Origin: Hordeum vulgare subsp. vulgare
Taxonomy: Eukaryota > Streptophyta > Magnoliopsida > Poales > Poaceae
Assembly (NCBI RefSeq): GCF_904849725.1
Contig: NC_058521.1
Span: forward strand, 434,328,676 to 434,392,675
Length of the DNA stretch: 64,000 bases
Direction of reading: 5' to 3'
Both the position numbers and the translations under genes were made by a program. Under the pieces are notes generated by a model that searched no databases, was not told the DNA's origin, and saw only the letters and a program-made list of their open reading frames with translations. Positions 11,506-23,191 of this stretch are shown piece after piece. How positions within the stretch are numbered: the first letter of the stretch is position 1; every line of letters starts with the position of its first letter.

Positions 11506-13053
11506 GTGATAAAGACAGAATTTTTGATGTGGAATGCTACCTAGCAAAGTTGTCCTTTGCAACTTCTTTCACGTGACATGAATGTTCAGATCCGTAAGAT
11601 TCGAAACAATAGTTTGCTATTGACATGAAAACAATAATACTTCAAGCAAACTAGCAAGGTAATCATGAACTTTCAAAATAACAAGGCCAAGGAATGTTAT
11701 CCCTACAAAATCATATAGTCTGGCTATGCTCCATCATCCTCACACAACTAATGTAAATCATGTACAACCCCGGTATTGGCCAAGTAATTGTTTTCGCATT
11801 CTTACTTTCTCAAACCTTTTATAACTATCACGCAATACATGAGCGTGAGCCATGGATATAGCACTATAGGTGGAATAGAGTGTGGTGGTGGTTGTGAGAC
11901 AAAAAGGAGGAGATGGTCACATTGACTCGGCGTATCAAAGGGCTATGGAGATGCCCATTAATAGATATCAATGTGAATGAGTAGGGATTGCCATACAAGG
12001 GATGCACTAGAGCTATAAGTATGTGAAAGCTCAAAAGGGAAACTAGTGGGTGTGCATCCAACTTGCTTGCTCACGAAGACCTAGGGCAATTTTGAGGAAG
12101 CCCATCATTGGAATATACAAGCCAAGTTATATGATAAATATTCCCACTAGCATATGGTAGTGACCAAGCAAGAAGCTCTCAATCATGAAGAACATGGTGC
12201 TATTATGAAGCACAAGTGTGGAAAAAGATAGTAGCATTGTCCCTTCTCTCTTTTTTTATTTGGGCTCTTAGGCTCTTTTTTATATTTTTCTCTTTTTTTA
12301 TTTTTGGGCTCTTTGGGCTCTTTTTTTTATTTCCTCACATGGGACAATGCTCTAATAATGATGATCATCACACTTTTATTTACTCACATCTCAAAGCTGA
12401 GAACGATGATGACTCTATAGGAAATGCCTCCGACAGTGTACCGGGATGTGCAACGATCTATCTTCGTGTATGACGTTGTAAACATCTCGCTAGCTATCTT
12501 ACGATCATGCAATGGCAATATGAGAGTGACGGCACAAGTCATTAGACAGAACGGTGGGAGTTGCATGGCAATATATCTCGGAATGGCTATGAAAATGCCA
12601 TAGTAGGTAGGTATGGTGGCTGTTTTGAGGAAAGCATATGGTGGGTTTGTGCACCGGCTAGAATTGCGTGGCACTAGAGAGGCTAGCAATGGTGAAAGGT
12701 GAAAGTGCATCTATACTATGGACTCACATTAGTCATGAAGAACTCACATACTTGTTGCGAAAGTTTTTATTAGTAATCGAAACAAAGTGCTAAACGCATA
12801 CTCCTAGGGGAAGGGTTGGTAGGTGTTAACCATCGCGCGATCCCGACCTGAACACAAAGGATGACAATCAATAGATCAATTATGCTCTGACTTTCTAACA
12901 TAGCGGTTCACCATACGTGCATGCTACGGGAATCACTAACTTCAACACAAGTATTTCTAGATTCACAACACCCTACTAACATAGCTCTTAATATTACCAA
13001 ATCCACGTCTCAAAACTAATTGAGAGGAATCAAAACTTCCCTTTCTACTCAAT
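11506..13053 (-). mobile_element. gypsy family A, 3' part of internal region, minus strand
   Basis: Homologous in reverse to 16690-18220, the 3' internal region of the plus-strand family A element. It shares, for example, the TGGCCAATACCGGGGTTG block and the ACCAACCCTT block. No coding capacity is visible. It is truncated at about 13053, where about 8-14 unmatched bases join it to an LTR in the opposite orientation. Confidence 0.75.
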
Positions 13054-13066
13054 GCACATCAATAGA

Positions 13067-14629
13067 TCTTTGGATGTTTTATGTACCTTTTATATATTTT
13101 TTGGGACTAACTTATTAATTCAGTGCCAAGTGCGAGTTCCTGTTTTTTCTGTGTTTTTGGCTCTTTTCAGATCTGATTTTGGAACGGAGTCCAAACGGAA
13201 TAAAATCCCCGAAATGATTTTTTCCCGAACGGAAGAAGATTAGGGGGGCTGTGGGCCAAGCCAGGAGGGCTCCAGGGAGCCCACAAGCCCCCACTCCGCC
13301 ACCAGGGGGAGGCGGCGGTGGCAGGGCTTGTGGCCTCCCTGAGCGCCCCCTGACCTAGATATTTGGCCTATATATTCCCTAAAATACAGCAAAAAATCAG
13401 GGGAGCCTCGAAAATACTTTTCCGCCGCCGCAAGCTTCCGTTTCCGTGAGATCTCATCTGGAGACCCTTCCCGGCGCCCTGCCGGAGAGGACTTTGGAGT
13501 TGGAGGGCTTCTTCATCATCATCATCGCCCCTCCAATGACTCGTGAGTAGTTAACTTCAGACCTATGGGTCCGTAGTTAGTAGCTAGATGGCTTCTTCTC
13601 TCTCTTGGATCTTCAATACAAAGTTCTCCATGATCTTCACGGAGATCTGTCCTATGTAATCTTCTTTGGCGGTGTGTTTGTCGAGATCCGATGAATTGTG
13701 GATTTGTGATCAGATTATCTATGATATATATTTGAGTCTTTGCTGATTTCTTATATGCATGATTTGATATCCTTGTAAGTCTCTTCGAGTCTTGGGTTTT
13801 GTTTGGCCAACTAGATCTATGATTCTTGCAATGGCAGAAGTGCTTGGTTTTGGGTTCTTACCATGTGGTGACCTTTCCCAGTGACAGTAGGGGCAGCAAG
13901 GCACACATTGAGTAGTTGCCATCAAGGGTAACAAGATGGGCTCTGTCGTTGATATAAGATTGTCCATCTACATCATGTCATCTTGCTTAAGGAGTTACTT
14001 TGTTCTTTTGGACTTAATACACTAGATGCATGCTGGATAGCGGTCGACGTGTGGAGTAATAGTAGTAGATGCAGAAAGTATCGGTCTACTTGTCTCTGAC
14101 GTGATGCCTATATGCTAGATCATTGCCTTAGATATCGTCATGACTTTGTGCGGTTCTATCAATTGCTCGACAGTAATTTGTTCACCCACCGTGTACTTGC
14201 TTTCATGAGAGAAGCCACTAGTAAACACTACGGCCCCTGGGTCTACTCACATCTATCGTTTACACCTCCGCTTTTACTTTGCTTTGTTACTTTGTTGCTT
14301 TCAGTTCTCATTTGGCGAACAATCTATAAGGGATTGAAAACCCCTTCATAGCGTTGGGAGCAGGTTCTTTGTGTTTGTGCAGGCTCTTGTGATACTCCTT
14401 CACTGTATCGATACCTTGGTTCTCAAACTGAGGGAAATACTTACCTTCGCTGTGCTACATCACCCTTTCCGCTTCGAGGGAACACCAATGCAAGGCTCCA
14501 AGGCCACGGGGGAAATCCTTTGCATATTTGCCTAGGAAGTCCCTTAAGGCGTACCGTAGCACAAGGATTCCTGGTGCCATCGACACACCTATTTCTGGCG
14601 CCGTTGGAAGGTCTTTTGTTGCAGTAGCA
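13067..14629 (+). repeat. gypsy A 5' LTR, truncated at its start
   Basis: Matches 18310-19182 and the solo LTR 40024-41671. It ends ...GTTGCAGTAGCA. Close to the end it contains two PBS-like motifs (CTGGTGCCATCG near 14570 and TTTCTGGCGCCGTTGG near 14592). Confidence 0.85.
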
Positions 14630-14639
14630 GATGTATTTC

Positions 14640-14700
14640 TGGCACCATTGCCACGGTAGCACAGCTGACATCAGAAGTATTTCTGGCACCGTTGCCGGGG
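14640..14700 (+). other. gypsy A primer-binding sites (two PBS-like motifs, tRNA-Asp type)
   Basis: TGGCACCATTGCC at 14640-14652 lies about 10 bp after the LTR, and TGGCACCGTTGCCGGGG at 14684-14700 lies further in. Both resemble the TGGCGCCGTTGCCGGGGA PBS used by many plant gypsy elements. Which one is used cannot be told from sequence alone. Confidence 0.6.
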
Positions 14701-14890
14701 AGGAGAGATCAAGATCTATCCAAGTAGGTCTCACAAACTCATCTCCTGCATTTACTTTTTTGCCAATTGCCTCTCGTTTTCCTCTCCCCCACTTCACATT
14801 TGTCGTTTTCATTTGCCTTTCTCTCTTGCCGTTTTCTTTTGCCCGTTTCACTCTCTCTTCCTGTTCGTTTGTGTGTGAGATAGTCCATCA

Positions 14891-15549
14891 ATGGCTAGAC
14901 CCACCACTCCAAACGACACCCCTGAAAATGAAGTTCTCAATTTCAGGCAGAATGAGGAAGAAAATTTGAAGGACGCTTGGTACAGGATTTGCAATGCTCA
15001 AAGTAGATCTACTCGTAAGCAATCCACTATCGTCCTCCTTCGCAGTTTCTATGTTGGAATTTCTCCTAGGAATAGGTATATCCTTGATACCATTGTAGGC
15101 GGGAACTTTTTGGGGAGCCATATTGCTGACTCCTATAGAGCTATCATGAATTTGGTAGTCCCACCCCCGCTCATGGTTAATGGAACTACATTAACCTTGG
15201 AACACGTGATGCAAAGGCTTGACGCTATTGAAAACAAAATTGCCACAGTTGAACTTATTGAGAGTTTGGATAGAAAGATCCACAATCAAATTACTCAGTA
15301 CGGATCCAAGTGGGAATCTTTTTGGAAAATTTAAGGGAGAAGGAACTTATAGTTAATGATTCTTCTAGAATTACCAAATTGGAAGATGTCATAACCAACT
15401 TGGGTTCCGCTTTTGCCGTTGTGCAAAATACTCCAAATCTCACTCTCAAAAAGACCGTCAAGTCTGTTTTTGTTCCTAAAGCTAGTGGTGAGTCATCCAA
15501 TAAAGATGAAGATCTTAAGATGATAAATGATCACACTACTTATGGTTAG
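14891..15549 (+). pseudogene. gag-like ORF of gypsy A, frameshifted
   Basis: A 147-codon frame starts at 14891 (MARPTTPNDTPENEVLNF) and stops at 15334. A second frame (15310-15549) continues the same protein in +1, so one indel near 15310 splits it. The segment NFRQNEEENLKDAW followed by LLRSFYVGISPRNRYILD and GGNFL matches the core pattern of gypsy gag (retrotransposon gag domain: NF...E.L..AW, L...FY.GL....R..LD...GG.F). The C-terminal half is charged and coiled-coil-like, without a zinc knuckle. Full-length gypsy gag-pol would be about 1400 residues or more, so this is a gag remnant only. A structural role for the element's RNA is inferred. Confidence 0.7.
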
Positions 15550-15588
15550 AGCACCAAAGATGACTATACGTGATTCCATCACCTTTCG

Positions 15589-15633
15589 CCTAGCTAAGGG
15601 CGTTAAACAAAAGCGCTTGTTGGGAGGCAACCC
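15589..15633 (+). other. 45-nt block conserved between gypsy A and gypsy B interiors
   Basis: Begins CCTAGCTAAGGG and ends with GCGCTTGTTGGGAGGCAAC plus CC. The same block stands at 39069-39113 in gypsy B, in both cases just after the gag-like coding part. GTTG and CAAC can pair around a GGAGG loop. Confidence 0.6.
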
Positions 15634-18257
15634 TACGAATCTATCATTTTTCTTTCTGTTTTGTGTTTTCCACACATTCATAATTCTGTTATGATTGTGT
15701 TTTTTGTGTTTCTTTTTGCGTTTGTGCCAAGCAAAACCGTTATGATTAGTCTTGGGGATGATCGTTTGGTCATGCTGGAAAAGACAGAAACTTTCTTCTT
15801 ACGAAAAGAATTTTAATTGTTTTTTTGTAAGAGCTTTTGAGTTGATTATTTTTTCTGCTGATTTCTACGCAAATTCTTCAGACTGTCATAATTGTTCAGA
15901 ATTTTTGAAGTACCAGAAGTATATGAAATATACAGATTGCTACAGACTAGTCTGCTGTTAACAGATTCTGTTTTTGTTGTGTTGGTTGCTTATTTTGATG
16001 AAACTATGAATAGTATCGGGGGGTATTAGCCACGGAAGATTGAAAATACAGTAACCCAACATCAGCGCAAGTATAGTTTAAGTTTGCTACAGTACCTAAG
16101 GAAGTGGTGGTTTGCTTTCTCATACTAATGTTATCACGAGTTTCTGTTTAAGTTTCGTGTTGTGAAGTTTTCAAGTTTTGGGTGAAGTTCTTATGGACAA
16201 AGAGATAAAGAGTGGCAAGAGCTCAAGCTTGGGGATGCCCAAGGCACCCCAAGAGATTCAAGGATGCCGTAAAAGCCTAATCTTGGGGATGCCCCAGGAA
16301 GGCATCCCCTCTATCGTCTTCAATCCATCGGTAACGTTACTTGGGGCTATATTTTTATTCAGCACATGTTATGTGTTTTTGCTTGGAGAGTCTTGTATCG
16401 TAGGAGTCTTTTATTTATTTTTGGTCACAATCATCCTTGCTTCACACCTAGATAGAGAGACATGCAATCACCGTGATTTTGTCGAGCTTCACTTATATCT
16501 TTGGGTTGACAATTCAGCTCACATGTGCTTCACTTATATCTTTTGAGCTAGATACTTTTGCTCTATGTGCTTCACTTATATCTTTTAGAGCGCAGAGGTG
16601 CGTGGCTTGGTAGTTGATCTATGCTTTGAAAGTAGTCTCAAAAGGGGTAGTTATCCAAAGGGATACGAAAAGTTCCACCTTCATGTGCATTGAATAGTTA
16701 GAAAAGTTTGATTCATCTCAATTAGTTTTGAGATATGGTTATGGTAATATTGAAGTCATGCTAGTAAGGTGTTGTGGATCTAGAAATACTTGTCTTGAAG
16801 TGAGTGATTCCCATAGCATGCACGTATGGTGAAACGCTATGTGATGAAATCTGAGCATGATTAGTCTATTGATGGTCATCCTTTGCGTGGCGGTCGGGAT
16901 AGCGCGATGGTTTATACCTACCAACCCTTCAACTAGGAGTATGCGTTCAATGCTTTGTTTCGATTACTAATAAAACTTCTGCAACAAGTATATGAGTTCT
17001 TAATGACTAATGTTGACTCCATGGTTTAGATGCACTTTCACCTTCCACCATCACTATCTTCTTAGTGCCGTGCAACTTTCGCCGGTGCACAAAACCCACC
17101 ATTAGCCTCCCTCAAAACAGCCACCATACCTACCTACTATAGCTTTTTCAAAGTCATTCCGAGATATATTGCCATGCAACTACCACCATGACATGTGCCA
17201 CCACGTCTACATTGCCATTGCATGATCGTAAGATAGCTAGCATGATGTTTCCATTAATGTCTATGACATGCTAGATCATTGTCACAGTACGCTACCGAAG
17301 GCATTCCATATAGAGTCATTGTTGCTCCAAGTTTTGAGTTGAAAGTGTGATGATCATCATTAATGGAGCATTGCCCCATGTGAGGAAATAAAAGAGGCCA
17401 AAGAAGCCCACCAAAAAAAAGAAGAGGCCAGAGAGCCCACCAAAACAAAATAAAAAAATGAGAGAAAAAGAGAGAAGGGACAATGCTACCACCTTTTACA
17501 CACTTGTGCATATTAAGCACCATGATCTTCATGATTGAGAGTCTCTCGTTTTGTCACCACCATATAGCTAGTGCGAAATTTTCATTATATAACTTGGCTT
17601 GTATATTCCAATGATAGGCTTCCTCAAAATTGCCTTAGGTCTTCGTGAGCAAGCAAGTTGGATGCACACCCACTAGTTTTCTTTAAGAGCTTTCACATAC
17701 TCGTAGCTCTAGTGCATCATTTGTATGGCAATCCCTACTCATTCACATTGATATCTATTGATGAGCATCTCCATAGCTCATTGATATGCCTAGTTAATGT
17801 GACTATCTTCTCCTTTTTTTGTCTTGCAACCTCCACCACACTCTACACCACTTATAGTACTAAGACCATGGCTCACGCTCATGTATTGCGTGAGAGTTGA
17901 AAAGGTTTGGGAAAGAAAATGTGTGAAACAATTACTTGGCCAATACCGGGGTTGCGCATGATTTAAATTCGTTGTGCAATGATGATAGAGCATAGCCAAA
18001 CTATATGCTTTTGTAGGGATAACTTTGTTTTGGCCTTGTTATTTTGAAAGTTCATGATTATCTTGCTAGTTTGCTTGAATTATTATTGTTTCCACATCAA
18101 TAGCAAACTATTGTTTTGAATCTAATGGATCTGAACATTCACGTCACATAAGAGGAGTTACAAACCACACCTATGCTAGGTAGCATCAAAGAATCAAAAA
18201 TTCATTCTTTATCACTTCCCTACTCGAGGATGAGAAGAAGTTAAGCTTGGGGATGCT
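15634..18257 (+). other. non-coding 3' interior of gypsy A
   Basis: No long frame. PPT-like AAGCTTGGGGATGC occurs at 16225-16238, a variant at 16279-16292, and the true PPT at 18243-18256 adjoins the 3' LTR. Short repeats of CTTCACTTATATCTTTTGAG lie near 16490-16590. Confidence 0.65.
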
Positions 18258-19182
18258 TGATACGTCTCAAACGTATCTATAATTTTTGATGGTTTCATGC
18301 TGTTATCTTGTCATCTTTGGATGTTCTATGTACCTTTTATATCTTTTTTGGGAATAACTTATTAATTCAGTGCCAAGTGCCAGTTCCTATTTTTTCTGTG
18401 TTTTTGGCTCTTTTCAGATCTGATTTTGGAACGGAGTCAAAACGGAATAAAATCCCCGAAATGATTTTTTCCCGAACAGAAGAAGATCAGGGGGCGTGTG
18501 TGCCAAGCAAGGAGGGCTCCAGGGAGCCCACAAGCCCCTACTCCGCCACCAGGGGGAGGCGGCGGTGGCAGGGCTTGTGGCCTCCATGAGCGCCCCCTGA
18601 CCTAGATCTTTGGCCTATATATTCCCTAAAATACAGCAAAAAATCAGAGGAGCCTCGAAAATACTTTTCCGCCGCCGCAAGCTTCCGTTTCCATGAGAAC
18701 TCATCTGGAGACCCTTCCCGGCGCCCTGCCGGAGGGGACTTTGGAGTTGGAGGGCTTCTGCATCATCATCATCACCCCTCCAATGACTCGTGAGTAGTTC
18801 ACTTCAGACCTACGGGTCCGTAGTTAGTAGCTAGATGGCTTCTTCTCTCTCTTGGATCTTCAATACAAAGTTCTCCATGATCTTCATGGAGATCTATCCG
18901 ATGTAATCTTCTTTGGCGGTGTGTTTGACGAGATCCGATGAATTGTGGATTTGTGATCAGATTATCTATGATATATATTTGAGTCTTTGCTGATTTCTTA
19001 TATGCATGATTTGATATCCTTGTAAGTCCCTCCGAGTCTTGGGTTTTGTTTGGCCAACTAGATCTAAAATTCTTGCAATGGGAGAAGTGCTTGGTTTTGG
19101 GTTCTTACCATGTGGTGACCTTTCCCAGTGACAGTAGGGGCAGCAAGGCGCACATTGAGTAGTTGCCATCAAGGGTAACAAG
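18258..19182 (+). repeat. gypsy A 3' LTR, truncated at its end
   Basis: Starts TGATACGTCTCAAACGTATC right after the PPT. It breaks off at about 19182 (GGGTAACAAG), where an LTR of opposite orientation begins. Confidence 0.85.
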
Positions 19183-20415
19183 TAGAGGCCATGGTGTTCA
19201 CTAGAGGCTTCTCTCAGAATAGCAAATATCACGGTGGGTGAACAAATTACTGTCGAGCAATTGTTAGAACCGTGCAAAGTCATGATGATATCTAAGGCAA
19301 TGATCATACATATAGGCATCATGTCTGAGACAAGTAGACCGATACTTTCTACATCTACTACTATTACTCCACACATCGACCGCTATCCAGCATGCATCTA
19401 GTGTATTGAGTTCATGACGAACAGAGTAACGCCTTAAGCAAGATGACATGATGTAGAGGGATAATCTCAAACCAATGATGAAAACCCCATCTTTTTACCC
19501 TTGATGGCAACAACATGATGCGTGCCTTGTTACCCCTTTTGTCACTGGGTGAGGTCACTGCACGGTATGAACCCAAAACCAAGAACTTCTCCCATTGCAA
19601 GAATCATAGATCTAGTTGGCCAAACAAAACCCACAACTCGAAGAGAATTACAAGGATATGAAATCATGCATAAGAGAGATCAGAAGAAACTCAAATAAGA
19701 TTCATAGATAATCAGATCATAAATCCACAATTCATCGGATCTCGACAAACACACCGCAAAATAAGATTACATCGTATAGATCTCCATGAAGATCATGGAG
19801 AACTTTGTATTGAAGATCCAAGAGAGAAAAGAAGCCATCTAGTTACTAGCTATGGACCCGTAGGTCTATGGTGAACTACTCACGCATCATCGAAGAGGTC
19901 ATGGTGTTGATGGAGAAGCCTTCCGTGTCAGAATCCCCCCTTCGACAGGGCACCACGACGTGCCCCAGATGGGATCTTGCGGAGACAGAAGGTTGTGGCG
20001 GCGGAAAAGTGATTACGATGCTCCCCTGATTTTTTTGGGAATATTTGCGAATTTAGAGGCGCAAGATCTAGGTCAGGGGACCTTCAGGGGGCCCACAAGC
20101 TTGCATGGCCCGCCCCCCCTGGCCGGGCGATGGGGGCTTGTGGGGCCCGTGGGGCTCTTCTGGCTTGGCCCCCAAGCTCTTCGATCTTCTTCCGTTCCAG
20201 AAAAAATCTTTTCGGGGATTTTCGTCCGTTTGGACTCCATTTCAAAATCTCCTCTGAAAGGGGTCAAAAACATGGAAAAAACATGAACTGGCACTTGGCA
20301 CCGGATTAATAAGTTAGTCCCAAAAAAATAAATAAAAGGCATGCAAAACATCCAAAGTTTGACAAGATAATAGTATGAAACCATCAAAAATTATAGATAC
20401 GTTGGAGACGTATCA
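19183..20415 (-). repeat. gypsy family A LTR, minus strand, end truncated
   Basis: On the minus strand it starts with TGATACGTCTCC at 20415 and runs left to about 19183, where the remaining LTR end is lost. Its 5' edge abuts copia-2 interior at 20416, so this LTR began an insertion into copia-2. Its flank (AGCAG) does not match the GGGGT flank of the LTR at 9960, so the two are not the ends of one simple insertion. Confidence 0.8.
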
Positions 20416-20638
20416 AGCAGTCATTTGGAATAGTTCCAAATGGTGTGTGGTAGCAGCATCTGTAGGATGACATAGAGATTTGTAAAGCACACACGGATCT
20501 GAAAGGTTCAAACCATTTGACTAAAAACCTCTCTCACAAACAAGACATGATCAAACCCCAGAACTGTATGGGTGTTGGATTCATTACAATCACATAGTAA
20601 TGTGAACTAGATTATTGACTCTAGTGCAAGTGGGAGAC

Positions 20639-21315
20639 TATTGGAAATGTGCCCTAGAGGAAATAATAAATTGGTTATTATTATATTTCCTTGTTCATGA
20701 TAATCGTTTATTATCCATGCTAGAATTGTAATGATTGGAGACTCAAATACATGTGCGGATACATAGACAAAACACTATCCCTAGTGACCCTCTAGTTGCC
20801 TGGCTCGTTGATCAAAGATGGTCAAGGTTTCCTGGCCATAGACAAGTGTTGTCACTTCATAACGGGATCACATCATTAGTATAATGATGTGATGGACAAG
20901 ACCCAAACTATGAACGTAGCATATGATTGTGTCAATTTACTGCTACAGTTTTCTGCATGTCAATGTATCTGTTCCTGTGACCATGAGATCATGCAACTCC
21001 CGGGCACTCGAGGAATACCTTGTGTGTATCAAATGCCGCAAAGTTACTGGGTGACTATAAAGGTGCTCTAAAGGTATCTCCAAAGGTGTCTGTTGGGTTG
21101 GCGTCGATAAAGACTGGAATTTTTCACTCCGTGTGACGGAGAGGTATCTTGGGGCCCACTCACTAATACAACATCACAACAAGCCTTGCAAGCAATGTGA
21201 CTAAGGAGTTAGTCATGGGATCTCGTTTTACGAAACGAGTAAAGATACTTGTCCGTAACGAGATTGAACTAGGTATGGAGATACCGAGGATCAAATCTCG
21301 GGCAAGTAAAATACC
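20639..21315 (+). repeat. copia-2 3' LTR, left part
   Basis: BARE/WIS-type LTR start with CCCTAGAGG and the AATAATAAATTGG region. It is interrupted at 21315 by the nested element; ATACC (21311-21315) is its target site. Confidence 0.82.
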
Positions 21316-23139
21316 TGTAGCGGAACGTCGCATGGGAAACAAAAATTTTCCTACGCGCACGAAGACCTATCATGGTGATGTCCATCTACGAGAGGGGATG
21401 AGTGATCTACGTACCCTTGTAGATCGTACAGCAGAAGCGTTAGAGAACGCGGTTGATGTAGTGGAACGTCCTCACGTCCCTCGATCCGCCCCGCGAACAA
21501 TCCCGCGATCAGTCCCATGATCTAGTACCGAACGGACGGCACCTCCGCGTTCAGCACACGTACGGCTCGACGATGATCTCGGCCTTCTTGATCCAGCAAG
21601 AGAGACGGAGAGGTAGAAGAGTTCTCCGGCAGCGTGACGGCGCTCCGGAGGTTGGTGATGATCTTGTCTCAGCAGGGCTCCACCCGAGCTCCGCAGAAAC
21701 ACGATCTAGAGGAAAAACTATGGAGGTATGTGGTCGGGCAGCCGTGAGAAAGTCGTCTCAAATCTGCCCTAAAAGCCCCATATATATAGGAGGAGGGAGG
21801 GGGACCTTGCCTTGGGGTCCAAGGGATCCCCAAGGGGTCGGCCGAGCCAGGGGGGAGGACTCTCCCCCCCCCCAAACCGAGTCCTACTTGGTTTGGTGGG
21901 AGGGAGTCCTTCCCCCTTCCCACTTCTTCCCTTTTTTTCTTTCCTTTGATTTTTTCTCTCTTGGCGCATAGGGGATTGGTGGGCTGTCCCACCAGCCCAC
22001 TAAGGGCTGGTGTGACCCCCCCAAATGCCTATGGGCTTCCCCGGAGTGGGTTGCCCCCCTCCGGTGAACTCCCGGAACCCATTCGTCATTCCCGGTACAT
22101 TCCCGGTAACTCCGAAAACCTTCCGGTAATCAAATGAGGTCATCCTATATATCAATCTTCGTTTCCGGACTATTCCGGAAACCCTCGTGACGTCCGTGAT
22201 CTCATCCGGGACTCCGAACAACATTCGGTAACCAACCATATAACTCAAATACGCATAAAACAACGTCGAACCTTAAGTGTGCAGACCCTGCGGGTTCGAG
22301 AACTATGTAGACATGACCCGAGAACCTCCTCGGTCAATATCCAATAGCGGGACCTGGATGCCCATATTGGATCCTACATATTCTACGAAGATCTTATCGT
22401 TTGAACCTTAGTGCCAAGGATTCGTATAATCCCGTATGTCATTCCCTTTGTCCTTCGGTATGTTACTTGCCCGAGATTCGATCGTCAGTATCCGTATACC
22501 TATTTCAACCTCGTTTACCGGCAAGTCTCTTTACTCGTTCCGTAATACAAGATCCCGCAACTTACACTAAGTTACATTGCTTGCAAGGCTTGTGTGTGAT
22601 GTTGTATTACCGAGTGGGCCCCGAGATACCTCCCCGTCACACGGAGTGACAAATCCCAGTCTTGATCCATACTAACTCAACTAACACCTTCGGAGATACC
22701 TGTAGAGCATCTTTATAGTCACCCAGTTACGTTGCGACGTTTGATACACACAAAGCATTCCTCCGATGTCAGTGAGTTATATGATCTCATGGTCATAGGA
22801 ATAAATACTTGACACGCAGAAAACAGTAGCAACAAAATGACACGATCAACATGCTACGTCTATTAGTTTGGGTCTAGTCCATCACGTGATTCTCCCAATG
22901 ACGTGATCCAGTTATCAAGCAACAACACCTTGTTCATAATCAGAAGACACTGACTATCATCGATCAACTGGCTAGCCAACTAGAGTCATGCTAGGGACGG
23001 TGTTTTGTCTATGTATCAACACATGTAAATGAGTCTTCATTCAATACAATTATAGCATGGATAATAAACTATTATCTTGATACAGGAATTATAATAATAA
23101 CTATACATTTATTATTGCCTCTAGGGCATAATTCCAACA
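21316..23139 (-). repeat. BARE-1-like 3' LTR
   Basis: 1824 bp; on the minus strand it starts TGTTGGAATTATGCCC and ends at 21316 with CTACA. It contains a TATATATA stretch at 21781-21788. Confidence 0.95.
21781..21788 (-). promoter_or_regulatory. TATA-like element of BARE-1-like LTR
   Basis: TATATATA in a C/T-rich setting; the same motif is at 28894-28901 in the other LTR. Position fits the U3/R promoter known for BARE-1 LTRs. Confidence 0.5.
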
Positions 23140-23160
23140 GTCTCCCACTTGCACTAGAGT
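23131..23160 (-). other. BARE-1-like polypurine tract
   Basis: The minus strand reads CTAGTGCAAGTGGGAGAC directly before the LTR TGTTGG. GTGGGAGAC is the purine-rich primer and is identical to the copia-2 PPT. Confidence 0.75.
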
Positions 23161-23191
23161 CAATAATCTAGCCCTCACATCACCATGTGAA

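Larger units (their letters stand above)
13067..19182 (+). mobile_element. gypsy family A element, plus strand, both LTRs truncated, non-autonomous
   Basis: 5' LTR (13067-14629) lacks about its first 55 bases. The internal region is 14630-18257. The 3' LTR (18258-19182) lacks its last part. The two LTR pieces look about 96% identical by eye. The interior holds a gag-like ORF and no protease, RT, RNase H or integrase, so the element could move only with proteins supplied in trans. It resembles the non-autonomous Triticeae gypsy elements of the Sabrina type (name from memory). Confidence 0.82.

Noticed and set aside
9960..20415. A single gypsy element bounded by the two minus-strand LTRs
   Set aside because: Outer flanks belong to different host elements and no shared target duplication exists.
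21573..22137. Plus-strand frames inside the BARE-1-like LTRs (also 28686-29246)
   Set aside because: Same frame in both LTRs, antisense to the element's U3/R/U5; open only because of low stop content in the G/C-rich part.
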